Origin: Jaltomata sinuosa
Taxonomy: Eukaryota; Streptophyta; Magnoliopsida; Solanales; Solanaceae
Length of the DNA: 64,000 nucleotides
Assembly (NCBI GenBank): GCA_003996215.1
Contig: QJPP01001608.1
Location: forward strand, 1 to 64,000
Reading direction: 5' to 3'
Positions 10,660 through 20,722 of this stretch are shown here, one piece after another. How positions within the stretch are numbered: position 1 is the stretch's first letter; each line of letters begins with the position of its first letter. The position numbers and the translations under genes were made by a program. The notes under the pieces are model-generated. The model was not told the origin of the DNA. It did not search any database and saw only the letters and a list, made by a program, of their open reading frames with translations.

Positions 10660-11110
10660 AGCTTTCAAAATCTCAAGTCATTATTGACTACCGCTCTTAT
10701 TCTTGCTTTGCAAGTGGATGGTAAGGATTTCATTGTTTATTATGATGCCTCACATTCTAGTTTAGGTGTTGTCTTGGTGTAGGAAAAGAATATTTTTGCC
10801 TATGCTTTAAGGCAATTAAAGGTGCATGAGAAGAATTACCATACTCATGACTTAGAGTTGGCTGCAAGATTTTTGCTCTTAAGATATGGAGGCACTACTT
10901 GTATGGGGTTTATGGTGAAGTGTTCATAGACCATCATAGTTTACAACATGTAGAGGGATTTGAATTTGAGGCAGCGTAGGTGGATGGAATTGCTTAAGGA
11001 CTATGATATTACCATTATATACCATCCGTCTAAGGCTAACATAGTAGCCGATGCATCAAGAAGAAAGTCTGAAAGTATGGGTAGCTTGGCTTATTTGAAG
11101 GCTACAAGAC
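10660..11110 (+). pseudogene. F RNase H, broken
   Basis: F-I-V-Y-Y-D-A-S-H-S-S-L-G-V-V-L-V (about 10729) carries the first RNase H aspartate. H-D-L-E-L-A (about 10847) carries the glutamate. The end of the domain, Y-H-P-S-K-A-N-I-V-A-D-A, keeps the last aspartate at about 11050. At least three stops and one frameshift lie between them. RNase H would remove the RNA template during cDNA synthesis. Confidence 0.8.
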
Positions 11111-11667
11111 ATCCGTTGGCTAGAGAGATATAAAATCTAGCTAAAAATTTCATGAGACTTGAGGTGTCTGAGAGGGGTGGACTGTTAGCATGTATTGAGG
11201 CAAGGTCCTTATTTCTTGACCGAATCAAGGCTAAATAATTTGAGGAGATGCTATGTTGAGAAGAATTCGTGATAAGGTTTTGTAGGGTGAGGCCAAGAAG
11301 GCCATGATTGATGTTGAGGGTGTTTTGAGAATCAAGGGTCTAGTTTGTGTTCCCCGTGTTGATGACTTAATTCCTACGATTTAGCTAAGGCTCATTGTTC
11401 AAAGTATTCTATACATTCTGGTGTGACCAAGATGTAACGTAATTTGATGCAACATTATTGATGTGGTCGAATGAACCGAGATATTGTTGATTTTGTTTCT
11501 AAATATTAGAATAGCCAGCAAGTAAAGTATGAACATCAGAAGCCTGGTGGTACTCTACAGAGGATTCCTATTCCTGAATAGAATTGGGAGAGAATAGCCA
11601 TGGATTTTGTTGTTGGTTTTCCAAGACTTTGGGGAAGTTTGATTCTATTTGGGTTATTGTGGATATT

Positions 11668-12985
11668 GATAACGCCCAAACTACACCTCGAATTAACGAA
11701 GCGTAAGCGGTCGTAGTCAAATATAGAACCCAACAAAGGTTGGGGTCGAATCCCACAGAGAATATGGTGAAAGTTAAGTCTTTAGTGAATTAAGTGACTA
11801 GTCGTCAATAGTTTCCGGTAAATAGGGGGGTTTTGTGATCAATATTTGTAAACAAAACAAACACTTAATGTATGAATGATAATCAATAGGAGAGAGAGAA
11901 CTAGGGAAGTGTTTACCATGGCGTTAGTAACAAAGTCGATTCTAGGCTTAACTGGGTTCCTTCTATATGCGTGTCACGATGTGATTGAATTAATTGTATC
12001 GTCTAAACGTTTCTCAACCAAATAGACAAATTTACTTTTCAATTCTCTCGAACTTGAAATGGTGTGCTTTTAGATTTCAATCATAAACATCAAGTAGATT
12101 AATCTAGTTACAGCATTAATCATAAGACGAGAGTTGGTAGTCTCGAATCCTCGTCGTTAATCAAATTTCCCGGTTTTAATCTCTTTACTCAAGAAAATTA
12201 GACCTAGGCATGTTCTAATGTTTGCAACCACTAGAAAATGTTAAATAATGTATGACTAACAACGTGACAGCATATATATTGAACCCGTCGCTCCCCGGAA
12301 TCTATATTGCTACTTTAGCCATGGCTCCCACAACCCTAGTTGTGGGAGGTTTAGTTAATCATGCTAGAAGAAGAAGAGAAGAAAGTCATAATCATCATAA
12401 AGAGTAAAGATCCTTACAATATAATGAAAACAATCTTCAAGAATTCCAAGAACAAGAAAACAAGAACTCAAGAACGATTCAAGAACACGAATTCAAGAAG
12501 TACCAAACGTGTTTCTTGATCTCCAAGTCGACTAAAATCTCTCCTAAAACTATTGGGAGAACTATAGTAAAAAGCTTAACTAATGCATAATTAAAATAAA
12601 CCTAACATAGGGTATTTATAGGAGTCTAGGAAACAAATCCCAAAAACATCAGGATTCCGCGTAGCGGACTGCCCAGGTGTGACGGTCAGGCTGACGGACC
12701 GTCACAGGCTTGACGGACCGTCGCCTGGACCGTCACCCTTAGGCAGTGGTGCTGCCTTGGTGTGACGGTTTGGGTGACGGACCGTCACACCCTTGACGGA
12801 CCGTCACCTGAACCGTCACTCTTATCCAGAATGCTCTTTTTCCCGTATTTCCTTCCGTTTCCATGTTTGTCTCCATTTCCTGAAAATACAACATAAAAAC
12901 ACTAAAAACGACAACGGTTTCTTGAAAATGTACGATTGTTCTTAGTTTAAAGGAGTTGAAAGTGCCGTAAATTGGCGGTACATCA
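11668..12985 (-). repeat. 3' LTR of element A (1318 bp)
   Basis: On the plus strand it begins TGATAACGCC and ends GGCGGTACATCA, so the minus-strand ends are TG...CA. At 12675-12830 a GC-rich block carries GACGGACCGTC four times plus half-copies. A TATAAATAC-type box occurs in the minus orientation near 12610. Its partner is 17286-18604. Confidence 0.93.
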
Positions 12986-13701
12986 ACACCCTCAACTTAA
13001 AACGTTCGCTTGTCCTCAAGCAATATGACACAAAACAATAATACGATGACTCATCTAAGCAAACAAACTCGTGTCTTTAGCAACTCATGGTCATTCATTA
13101 GTTCATTAAATCAAGCTCCCTCGTAGCACACAATGTATGAAACACTAACTTGCAAGGATCCAAACATGTCATTCTGATATGATAGAATATTATGCATACA
13201 CATGCGCAGCTATCCTAACAATCAATAGGCAATACAGAAACCTTGGTGCCCTCACCACAAAGAAATCCCACACACAAGATTTGGGACTAGGTAAGCGCTC
13301 ACACTCACAAACGATTTCAAACAATGCACATGCGATACCATAGGCTTTCCCTTACTATTCTATTTTGGTTCTTCAGAAAGCCGCTCAGGATCACTACAGG
13401 ACTTGTTTAGGCTTGTAATAAGGTTTCAGGTGCAGGTAGGATGCATTCAGGGGTTAGTGACTAAGCCCTCCTTGGAACCATCGACGTCTTATTACCGCAT
13501 AACTTTTTGTCCATCCTTATTCACCTTTTTATTTCCTTCTCTCTAGCTACAGGTGCGGCCTCTTTATCTTGACAATTCTTTTTATTACTTTTTCGATCTT
13601 TTTCATCTCTTTTTATTTTTCTTTTCTTTTCTTAGGCACACACCCGAATTTTCATTCTATTCCCAACCAATCTTCTTCATCCTCTTTTTCTCATCATTCA
13701 C

Positions 13702-13879
13702 CTCTGTAGTAGCCACCCTCAACTTGGGCTGATTGCCTACGTTGAGGTGCACAATGTCCATGGAAGGACCAGGGCCAAAACAGGGTTTACCTCTATAGTA
13801 GCCACCCTCAACTTAGGCTGATTGCCTGAGTTGAGGTGCACGATGTCCAAGGAAGGACCAGGGCCAAAATAGGGATTCA
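13702..13879. repeat. 89-bp tandem duplication carrying inverted repeat H3
   Basis: Two copies, starting CTCTGTAGTAGCC (13702) and CTCTATAGTAGCC (13791), each contain a CCTCAACTT...GTTGAGG inverted repeat (13717-13747 and 13806-13836). The copies differ at several positions, including inside the stems. Element C has a single copy of the same unit (5480-5510). Confidence 0.85.
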
Positions 13880-14317
13880 AAGTTAAACAGGAATGGTGAC
13901 AGGTTATTGAAAGAACAAGGTTAATTATGGCTCAAACAGGGATCAAAAAGGGATTTTATATTTGGACGGTCGTTTAGGTTAAGTGGACTGCACACAAAAA
14001 GGACCTGTGATCCTTTCCTAAGCAACCAAACTTCGAACTTAACAAAATAGACCGGGCAAGTTCTAGATGCATGCACAGAGTAATAATTTATAACAATAAT
14101 CTCACACGCTCTTGGCACCAAGAAACTATATCGCTACCAACTATCATACAACCGCTCGGCTTAAGCATACCCATTCTAATCATAATCACACAATGACATT
14201 CAAGGATCCAGACAGTCAATCGTTTCAACCTAAGTACAAAACCAGAAATTTTTTAAAAGGGCCTTATTTTTAAACAAAAAAAATGCCATGCTTGCTAAAC
14301 AACTAACAAAATTTTTA

Positions 14318-14526
14318 AAAATAACAACCTAAACATGCCGGTTCTACTAGATAGCACACCGGAGGGAAAAGAACTCGGCAACAAAAACCCTCGGTGGTGA
14401 CTCACAGGTTTCCCCACACTTTTAAAATAACAACCTAAACATGCCGGTTCTACTAGATAGCACACCGGAGGGAAAAGAACTCGGCAACAAAAACCCTCGG
14501 TGGTGACTCACAGGTTTCCCCACACC
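14318..14526. repeat. 106-bp tandem duplication in element A
   Basis: The sequence from AAAATAACAACC through TTTCCCCACAC occurs at 14318-14423 and again from 14424 with almost no change. On the minus strand it lies directly after the end of the gag-protease frame. I see no function for it. Confidence 0.88.
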
Positions 14527-14616
14527 CTCAACTTAGACTCATGCATTGTCCCCAATTAATACATATGAAAACTAAAAACTGTGAGAATAAAGGAATACCT
14601 GTGAAGTCGATATGAC

Positions 14617-16174
14617 TCAGATTCTGACATGATGTTGGAGACCGCCAGGGTCTCCAAAACAAGAGAACTCGATGGAGTGTGGCGTTCCAGCTTCCTCTTT
14701 GGGCTCCATCGCTAGTCGCGACAACTTCTTCACTCTTTCTTTGCAGATTCTCTTGCGGTGTTTTCGTTTTCTTGATCTTTCACCGCTTTCCTTTACCTGC
14801 TCGTCCTCTTGCAATCGCGACCTTACTCTCATAACAGCTTGGGTTTCAACACAACCCTTTTCCTCAAGATACACATCCGCAGGGATTTCCTCAATAACAT
14901 TGATGACCGCGACCACCCTCATGTCACTTGGTTGCTTCATCAATTTGGACACATCGAACTTGACCACTTCATTATTTAGCCTGAAGGTCAGTTCGTTTCT
15001 TTCCATGTCAACCAACGCTCTAGCCGTGGCTAACAAAGGTCATCCCAAGATTATGGGAACTTCAAAATCTACTTCGCAATCCAAGATCACAAAGTCAGCT
15101 GGGAAGATAAGCTTACCGATCTTTACTAGCATCGGACAATATTCCCACGGGTCGCTTTACTGAGCGGTCAGCCATCATTACTCTCATGGACGTTGGTTTA
15201 GGAGCTCCCAAACCCAATTATTTGTAGACCGCTAGCGGCATCAGGTTGATGCTAGCACCCAGATCACACAATGCTCTTCCGAAGTTGAGCTTCCCGATAG
15301 TGCAGGGGACAGTAAACGCACCTGGGTCTTCCTTCTTTTCCACTAATGATCTTGAAGAAATAGCGCTGCAGTGGTGAAGGTTGTCTTCTGGTTCAAAGCT
15401 TACTGACCTCTTCTTGGTGATCAAGTCCTTCATGAACTTGGCATATCCGGGCATTTGTTCAAGCGCTTCTACCAATGGGATGTTTATTGATACTTGCTTG
15501 AGCATGGTCAGGAAGTTCAGGAACTTACCATCTTCCGCTTTCTTCTTGAGACGTTGTGGGAAAGGAGGTGGTGGTCGAGGCATCATAGTTGGAAGCTTTT
15601 CAGCTTCCTTGCTTTTCTCCGCGGGCTTTGGAGTTTCCTCCTCTACCGCCTCTTCATCATCCGCAACATCACCTTGAGTCTGAATTATCGAATGTGATTC
15701 CGGTAATATTTTTCCGCTTCTTGTGGTGATCGCCATACAGCTCGCGTCATTCCTCGAGTGAATCGTGTCACTTGGCAAGGTACCTGTCTTCCTTTGGTTA
15801 AGAGATGCTGAGATTTGCCCCACTTGCTGCTCTAATTGCTTGATCGAGGTGGAATGTGAACCCACTAACTGACTCAATGCTGATAATTCAGTCTTCATCT
15901 CCTTTACTCCAGAGTCAGTTGATTCCACCTTCAGCAGCATCTTCGCCATCATGCTCTCAAGTTTGGACGTCTTTGCCTCGTTGCCAGTTTTATCCCTATT
16001 ACCAGGTGGTATATACAACCCACCTCTATTGAAGCTGTTCCTCCAGTTTCCTTGGTCGCGATCTTTAGCCGCCTTTCTCATAGTGGTTGTCTCTCTGATA
16101 GTTCCGACCTTGGTTTCCCTGGCCATTGGCCTGGAAACCCCCCAAATAGTTGGCCTCCTCATTAGATTCAACAT
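14617..16174 (-). pseudogene. Element A gag C-terminus and protease
   Basis: Minus-strand continuation of gag in the next frame. It has a coiled-coil spacer (about 15800-15960), the marker T-T-R-S-G (about 15715), a proline-rich linker (P-R-P-P-P-P-F-P-Q-R, about 15560) and the retropepsin active site C-D-L-G-A-S-I-N-L-M (about 15240-15275). After a stop at 15218 the protease continues in another frame as A-T-A-R-A-L-V-D and F-R-L-N-N-E-V (about 14940-15030). It ends in a strongly basic tail (R-S-R-K-R-K-H-R-K-R) at 14617. Protease would mature the Gag precursor inside the particle. Element C continues into RT after this point, but A does not. Confidence 0.85.
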
Positions 16175-17162
16175 CGGCTGCTCTACCTTGAGTACCAGCG
16201 GCTTTTACCTTCTCCATACCTCCTGAAAACAAGTGCTTTGTCAGTAGGTCCAACTGCGTTTTTTGATGGGCCATGTCTTGGTCCCGTTCTTCATCTTTTC
16301 TACGCTGTTCCGCTGACACACCAACTGCATAAGTACTAGCTGGTACCTCTGAATCACGTGTATGCCAGGCCCTGTTGGTTTTGGTGAGCCTGTCCAAAAT
16401 AGCTGTGGCATCGGCAAAAGTGCAACCCATAAACGCTCCACCTGCTGCGTTGTCCAACGTCGGCTTGGTAGCCGAATTGAGTGCCCTGTAGAATGTCTGC
16501 ATCAAAAACTCATCGTTCAATTGATGGTTCGGGCATTGTGTTAGCTTCTTCTTGAATCGCAGCCAGGTCTCGTGCAACGCTTCATGAGGTTGCTGCCTGA
16601 AATTGCTAATCTCATCCCTCAACTGTATCATCCTAGAAGGAGAAAAGAACCTTTCTAGGAAAGCTCCTTTCAACTCTCCCCAAGTTGCGATAGAGTCGGG
16701 GGTCAGTTCTGTCAACCATAACGCTGCCTCATCAGACAGAGACAACGGAAACAACCTGAGCCTAATCGCTGTCTGACTCACGCCCGGCAGTTCAAACGAC
16801 TTGCAGATACCCACAAAGTTCATTAAGTGACGGTTTGGATCGTCACCAGCTGCTCCACGGAATACTCCTCTCAAGTTCAACAGCTGAATCATCGTGCTAG
16901 TGATGTTGAACTTGGCTCCGGGCGGTAGCGATGGAACAACAATGGCGCCCGTAGTGCCAACTCCATCCAAATCGTTATCCTCATCATGCAACTCAAGATC
17001 GTGCTGCAGACCTCCAGCATTCAAATTTTGTTGGGCCTGCAGTTCTGCAGCGATCCTTGCTGCCTCTTGTTGTGCGGCCATATTCCGCCTTAACGTTCTA
17101 GCAAGCTCGGGGTCGTAAGGTAATGTTGATTCACCCGAGCACCGGGTACCTTGCATGCACAA
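16065..17162 (-). CDS. Element A Gag, 365-residue open frame
   Basis: Longest nearly intact Gag in the window. Gag forms the virus-like particle that packages element RNA. The frame opens M-C-M-Q-G-T-R and continues L-P-Y-D-P-E-L-A-R-T-L-R-R (the M at 17156 is an equally good start). The Retrotrans_gag core follows: D-P-N-R-H-L-M-N-F, L-R-L-F-P-L-S-L-S-D-E-A-A-L-W-L, F-L-E-R-F-F-S-P-S-R-M and W-L-R-F-K-K-K-L, then N-R-A-W-H-T. The frame ends at 16065 in E-K-G-G, while the next frame carries on with K-D-R-D-Q-G-N-W. One small indel near 16075 therefore separates gag from the rest. No CCHC zinc knuckle is seen. Confidence 0.85.
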   Translation of the reverse strand: MCMQGTRCSGESTLPYDPELARTLRRNMAAQQEAARIAAELQAQQNLNAGGLQHDLELHDEDNDLDGVGTTGAIVVPSLPPGAKFNITSTMIQLLNLRGVFRGAAGDDPNRHLMNFVGICKSFELPGVSQTAIRLRLFPLSLSDEAALWLTELTPDSIATWGELKGAFLERFFSPSRMIQLRDEISNFRQQPHEALHETWLRFKKKLTQCPNHQLNDEFLMQTFYRALNSATKPTLDNAAGGAFMGCTFADATAILDRLTKTNRAWHTRDSEVPASTYAVGVSAEQRRKDEERDQDMAHQKTQLDLLTKHLFSGGMEKVKAAGTQGRAADVESNEEANYLGGFQANGQGNQGRNYQRDNHYEKGG

Positions 17163-17263
17163 CTCTGTACCCTGTCAAAAACAAAAACAACAAAAAAACG
17201 TAAAAGCAGGAAAGTATGACTAAGAGTCAAATAAACACACCAGACTTAATTAACAACCGTATT

Positions 17264-17280
17264 CCCCGGCAACGGCGCCA
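17264..17280 (-). other. Primer binding site of element A (tRNA-Asp)
   Basis: Minus strand TGGCGCCGTTGCCGGGG is a perfect complement of the 3' end of plant tRNA-Asp including CCA. It lies 5 bases from the LTR end, and it supports placing A in the Athila-like group. Confidence 0.92.
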
Positions 17281-17285
17281 CTCTT

Positions 17286-18604
17286 TGATAACGCCCAAAC
17301 CACACCTCGAATTAACGAAGCGTAAGCGGTCGTAGTCAAATATAGAACCCAACAAAGGTTGGGGTCGAATCCCACAAAGAATATGGTGAAAGTTAAGTCT
17401 TTAGTGAATTAAGTGACTAGTCGTCAATAGTTTCCGGTAAATAGGGGGGTTTTGTGATCAATATTTGTAAACAAAACAAACACTTAACGTATGAATGATA
17501 ATCAATAGGAGAGAGAGAACTAGGGAAGTGTTTACCATGGCGTTAGTAACAAAGTCGATTCTAGGCTTAACTGGGTTCCTTCTATATGCGTGTCACGATG
17601 TGATTGAATTAATTGTATCGTCTAAACGTTTCTCAACCAAATAGACAAATTTACTTTTCAATTTTCTCGAACTTGAAAAGGTGTGCTTTTAGATTTCAAT
17701 CCTAAACATCAAGTAGATTAATCTAGTTACATCATTAATCATAAGACGAGAGTTGGTAGTCTCGAATCCTCGTCGTTAATCAAGTTTCCCGGTTTTAATC
17801 TCTTTACTCAAGCAAATTAGACCTAGGCATGTTCTAATGTTTGCAACCACTAGAAAACGTTAAATAATGTATGACTAACAACGTGACAGCATATATATTG
17901 AACCCGTCGCTCCCCGGAATCTATATTGCTACTTTAGCCATGGCTCCCACAACCCTAGTTGTGGGAGGTTTAGTTAATCATGCTAGAAGAAGAAGAGAAG
18001 AAAGTCATAATCATCATAAAGAGTAAAGATCCTTACAATATAATGAAAACAATCTTCAAGAATTCCAAGAACAAGAAAACAAGAACTCAAGAACGATTCA
18101 AGAACACGAATTCAAGAAGTACCAAACGTGTTTCTTGATCTCCAAGTCGACTAAAATCTCTCCTAAAACTATTGGGAGAACTATATTAAAAAGCTTAACT
18201 AATGCATAATTAAAATAAACCTAACATAGGGTATTTCTAGGAGTCTAGGAAACAAATCCCAAAAACGTCAGGATTCCGCATAGCGGACTGCCCAGGTGTG
18301 ACGGTCAGGCTGACGGACCATCACAGGCTTGACGGACCGTCGCCTGGACCGTCACCCTTAGGCAGTGGTGCTGCCTTGGTGTGACGGTTTGGGTGACGGA
18401 CCGTCACACCCTTGACAGACCGTCACCTGAACCGTCACTCTTATCCAGAATGCTTTTTTTCCCGTATTTCCTTCCGTTTCCATGTTTGTCTCCATTTCCT
18501 GAAAATACAACATAAAAACATTAAAAATGACAACGGTTGCTTGAAAACGTACGATTGTTCTTAGTTTAAAAGAGTCGAAAGTGCCGTAAATTGGCGGCAC
18601 ATCA
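17286..18604 (-). repeat. 5' LTR of element A (1319 bp)
   Basis: Partner of 11668-12985. It differs by about two dozen substitutions, mostly transitions, and one net base in length. In its GC-rich block only two of the four GACGGACCGTC units are intact; the other two carry CG to CA changes, as expected from deamination of methylated cytosine. Confidence 0.93.
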
Positions 18605-19450
18605 GATATGCTGATGAAGTCTGCGCATTTCATTCCAGTCCAGGTGACTTATAATGCAACAAGGTTGCCAAGGTTTATCTTAAGAAAGTTGTTCCGTTGC
18701 ATGGGGTTTCAACATCTATTATCTCAGATAGGGGTACTCATTTTATTTCTAACTTTTGGGAGAAGTTGCATGAAGAGTTGGGTACTAGGATAGACCTTAG
18801 TACAACTTTTCTCCCTCAAATCGATGGGTAGTCTGAGCGGATGATTCATGTGTTGGAGGACATGCTTTGTACGTGTGTGATGGATTTCAGAGGTTATTGG
18901 GATTAGTATCTACCTTTGGCAGAATTTTCATATAATAATAGCTAACATTTGAGCATAAATATGGCTCTGTTTGATGTATTATATGGGAGAAGGTGTAGAT
19001 CTCCCATTGGTTGGTTTGATGCATTTGAGGTTAGACCGTGAGGTACTAACCTTATGAGAGATACAATGTAGAAGGTGAAGTTTATCCAAGAGAATCTTCT
19101 AGTGGATCAAAGCAGACAAAAGGAGTATGCAGATAGAAACGTAAGAGATGCGCATTTCATGGAAGGTGAGCAAGTGTTGCTCAACGTCTTACCTATGAAG
19201 AGTGTTATGAGATTTAGTAAGCATGGCAAGCTTAGTCCAAGATACATTGGACCCTTCAAGATTCATAAAAGTGTAGGGCCAGTTGTCACGACCTGTTTTC
19301 TTAAGTCATGATAGCACCTAAAACCCCTGTAGGCGAACCAACTCTCATAGCCTAGAATGGTTAGTAATGGGCTACTAGCTAAGTTAGCACGCATGAGAAG
19401 CATAATAAGCGAAAGAAAGATAAGGTAAGAAAAGTGGAAGGAAGAAATCT

Positions 19451-19452
<2 letters not shown>

Positions 19453-19489
<37 letters not shown>
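19453..19489. repeat. (AT)n microsatellite
   Basis: 37 bases of uninterrupted AT dinucleotide, about 18 units, inside the E 3' LTR. Confidence 0.97.
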
Positions 19490-19492
<3 letters not shown>

Positions 19493-20553
19493 ACTACACC
19501 ATCACGAGACCTGGTATCAAAAATACAGAAGCCACTACTAAATATAAGAGTATAAGAGAGTAAAAAAATACAACATACAACTGTCTCAGAATGAACAAAA
19601 GAGTCAACTGCCAAAAGAGGGGATATAGCTATGCCCTAATCGCCAGGATCTCACCCTATGTCTCGAATGTCAAGCGCTGCATGAGTCCCCACACATCAAT
19701 GGTGATGGCCCACACTAGGATCTGCACTAGAAAGATGACGAAGTGTAGTATGAGCACCAATTGCAAAGCAATGGGTACCCAGTAGGCATCATAGGCCGGC
19801 TGAGCATATATACAATATAAGAGCAGTATAAAGCAGATAACAAGGAAAGAGTCACAGAAGCAAACATAGATAAGTACACGGAAGCTAGTAACAAGAAGAA
19901 GGCAAAGAGAATACAAGTACACTATGCTAGCCACAAAAGATATATCACAAAACATAGGTGAAAGAAGAGAGAATGCACCTGGATCCTTGCAACAACAATA
20001 TATACAGAAATTATAACAAATAGGGTGGTGTACCAGTAACCTCAAATAACGGGAGAGAAGGAAACCAAATAAACATAAACATGCTTGTAATACAGCACAC
20101 AAGGTAAGGATGATCGGAAAGTAAACAAACAAGTAACTATAATATGAACGAGTAAGACTAATCTACTTACAATCCCAACGGGCGCCCATACACCCAAGGA
20201 ATACATACTAGTGAAAACAAACCCTCCAACATCCTATACTACCGGAGCGTCCACTCAGCAAACAAAAAAACAAGGGTAGAACCATGCAAACAATGAATAA
20301 TGTGATATGCCATGTGAATGGTACGGTATGCATCTCTTCCGGTGCCCATAGGCCCAGCAGGTAGGACCCATGGAAGACTTTCCCAGTATACCTCTACTCC
20401 CCCCTATACCCTTCCTCCAACACTCTCGGCCCATAGCCCCTAGTACGAATCGACAAGGTCTACAGAGGTCTCCGAGACCACATACAAACTCTCAATATCT
20501 AAATATTTGTGCCCAAAATATATTCGGGTTTAAAATCAGTAAATAAAGTCATT

Positions 20554-20722
20554 TCTAGCACTCCGACCCAGCCGAGCCTAGTATCGTATCAAACTAGTAG
20601 AAAATCATATCTAGCACTCTAGCCCAGCCGAGTCTAGTGTCAGTTCAAAATTAGTAGAAAATCATGTCTAGCATTCTGGCCCAGCCGAATCTAGTATCAG
20701 TGTGAAAAACCATCATAAAACC
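20554..20722. repeat. Three tandem 57-bp units in the E LTR
   Basis: The units start TCTAGCACTC at 20554 and 20610 and TCTAGCATTC at 20667. Each contains CCAGCCGA and CTAGT, and they have diverged by several substitutions. Confidence 0.8.

Larger units (their letters stand above)
12986..14616 (-). other. Long 3' untranslated region of element A
   Basis: No protein-coding signal is seen. In minus-strand order it holds a 106-bp tandem duplication (14318-14526), two 89-bp tandem copies carrying inverted repeat H3 (13702-13879), a purine-rich stretch (pyrimidines on the plus strand, about 13530-13690), the hairpin GCTTGAGGACAAGC (13008-13021) and a polypurine tract ending TTGAGGGTGT beside the LTR. 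From H3 to the PPT it aligns in order with 5480-6300 of element C'. Confidence 0.75.
11668..18604 (-). mobile_element. Element A: gag-protease LTR element without RT or integrase
   Basis: Complete 6937 bp element on the minus strand. LTRs are 17286-18604 (5') and 11668-12985 (3'). The exact 5-bp target repeat GATAT lies at 11663-11667 and 18605-18609. The primer site is a perfect 17-base match to the tRNA-Asp 3' end. Inside are gag, a coiled-coil spacer and a retropepsin. The coding region then ends in a basic tail at 14617, and no RT, RNase H or integrase motif occurs in the remaining 1.6 kb. Gag, protease and the 3' region resemble element C, so A looks like a non-autonomous derivative. By eye the LTRs differ at about two dozen sites (near 2%), making this the youngest datable insertion here. 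Confidence 0.92.
9415..19283 (+). mobile_element. Chromovirus F (Tekay/Del type), truncated and split by element A
   Basis: This is a plus-strand pol remnant without LTRs. It starts abruptly inside the protease at 9415 (the duplication seam) and ends at 19283 inside the integrase C-terminus, where element E is inserted. Element A lies inside the integrase at 11668-18604. Joining 11662 to 18605 restores W-V-I-V-D followed by K-S-A-H-F-I-P-V, a standard integrase-core stretch, which confirms the host frame. Confidence 0.85.
11120..19283 (+). pseudogene. F integrase, in two parts around element A
   Basis: Exonless pseudogene interrupted by a 6.9 kb insertion. The part at 11120-11667 has the zinc-binding region (H-S-G-V-T-K-M at about 11420) and M-D-F-V-V-G-F (about 11600), which carries the first catalytic aspartate. 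The part at 18605-19283 has I-I-S-D-R-G-T-H-F (about 18720), the degraded D-G-x-S-E-R tract with a stop (about 18822-18843), Y-G-R-R-C-R-S-P-I-G-W (about 18985) and R-Y-I-G-P-F-K-I (about 19240). It ends at S-V-G-P-V where E is inserted, so no chromodomain is present here. Confidence 0.82.

Noticed and set aside
14318..14526. CRISPR-like or satellite array
   Set aside because: Only two copies, no spacers, and it lies within the untranslated region of a plant retrotransposon.
17264..17280. Sequences resembling the 3' end of tRNA-Asp (also at 31452, 37709 and 59389)
   Set aside because: Only the terminal 17-18 bases match and each lies 4-6 bases from an LTR, so they are primer binding sites and not tRNA genes.
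19656..20132. 158-residue minus-strand frame that looks like a membrane protein
   Set aside because: It lies inside the E 3' LTR, has AT-driven hydrophobic composition, and no homologous frame or start context supports it.
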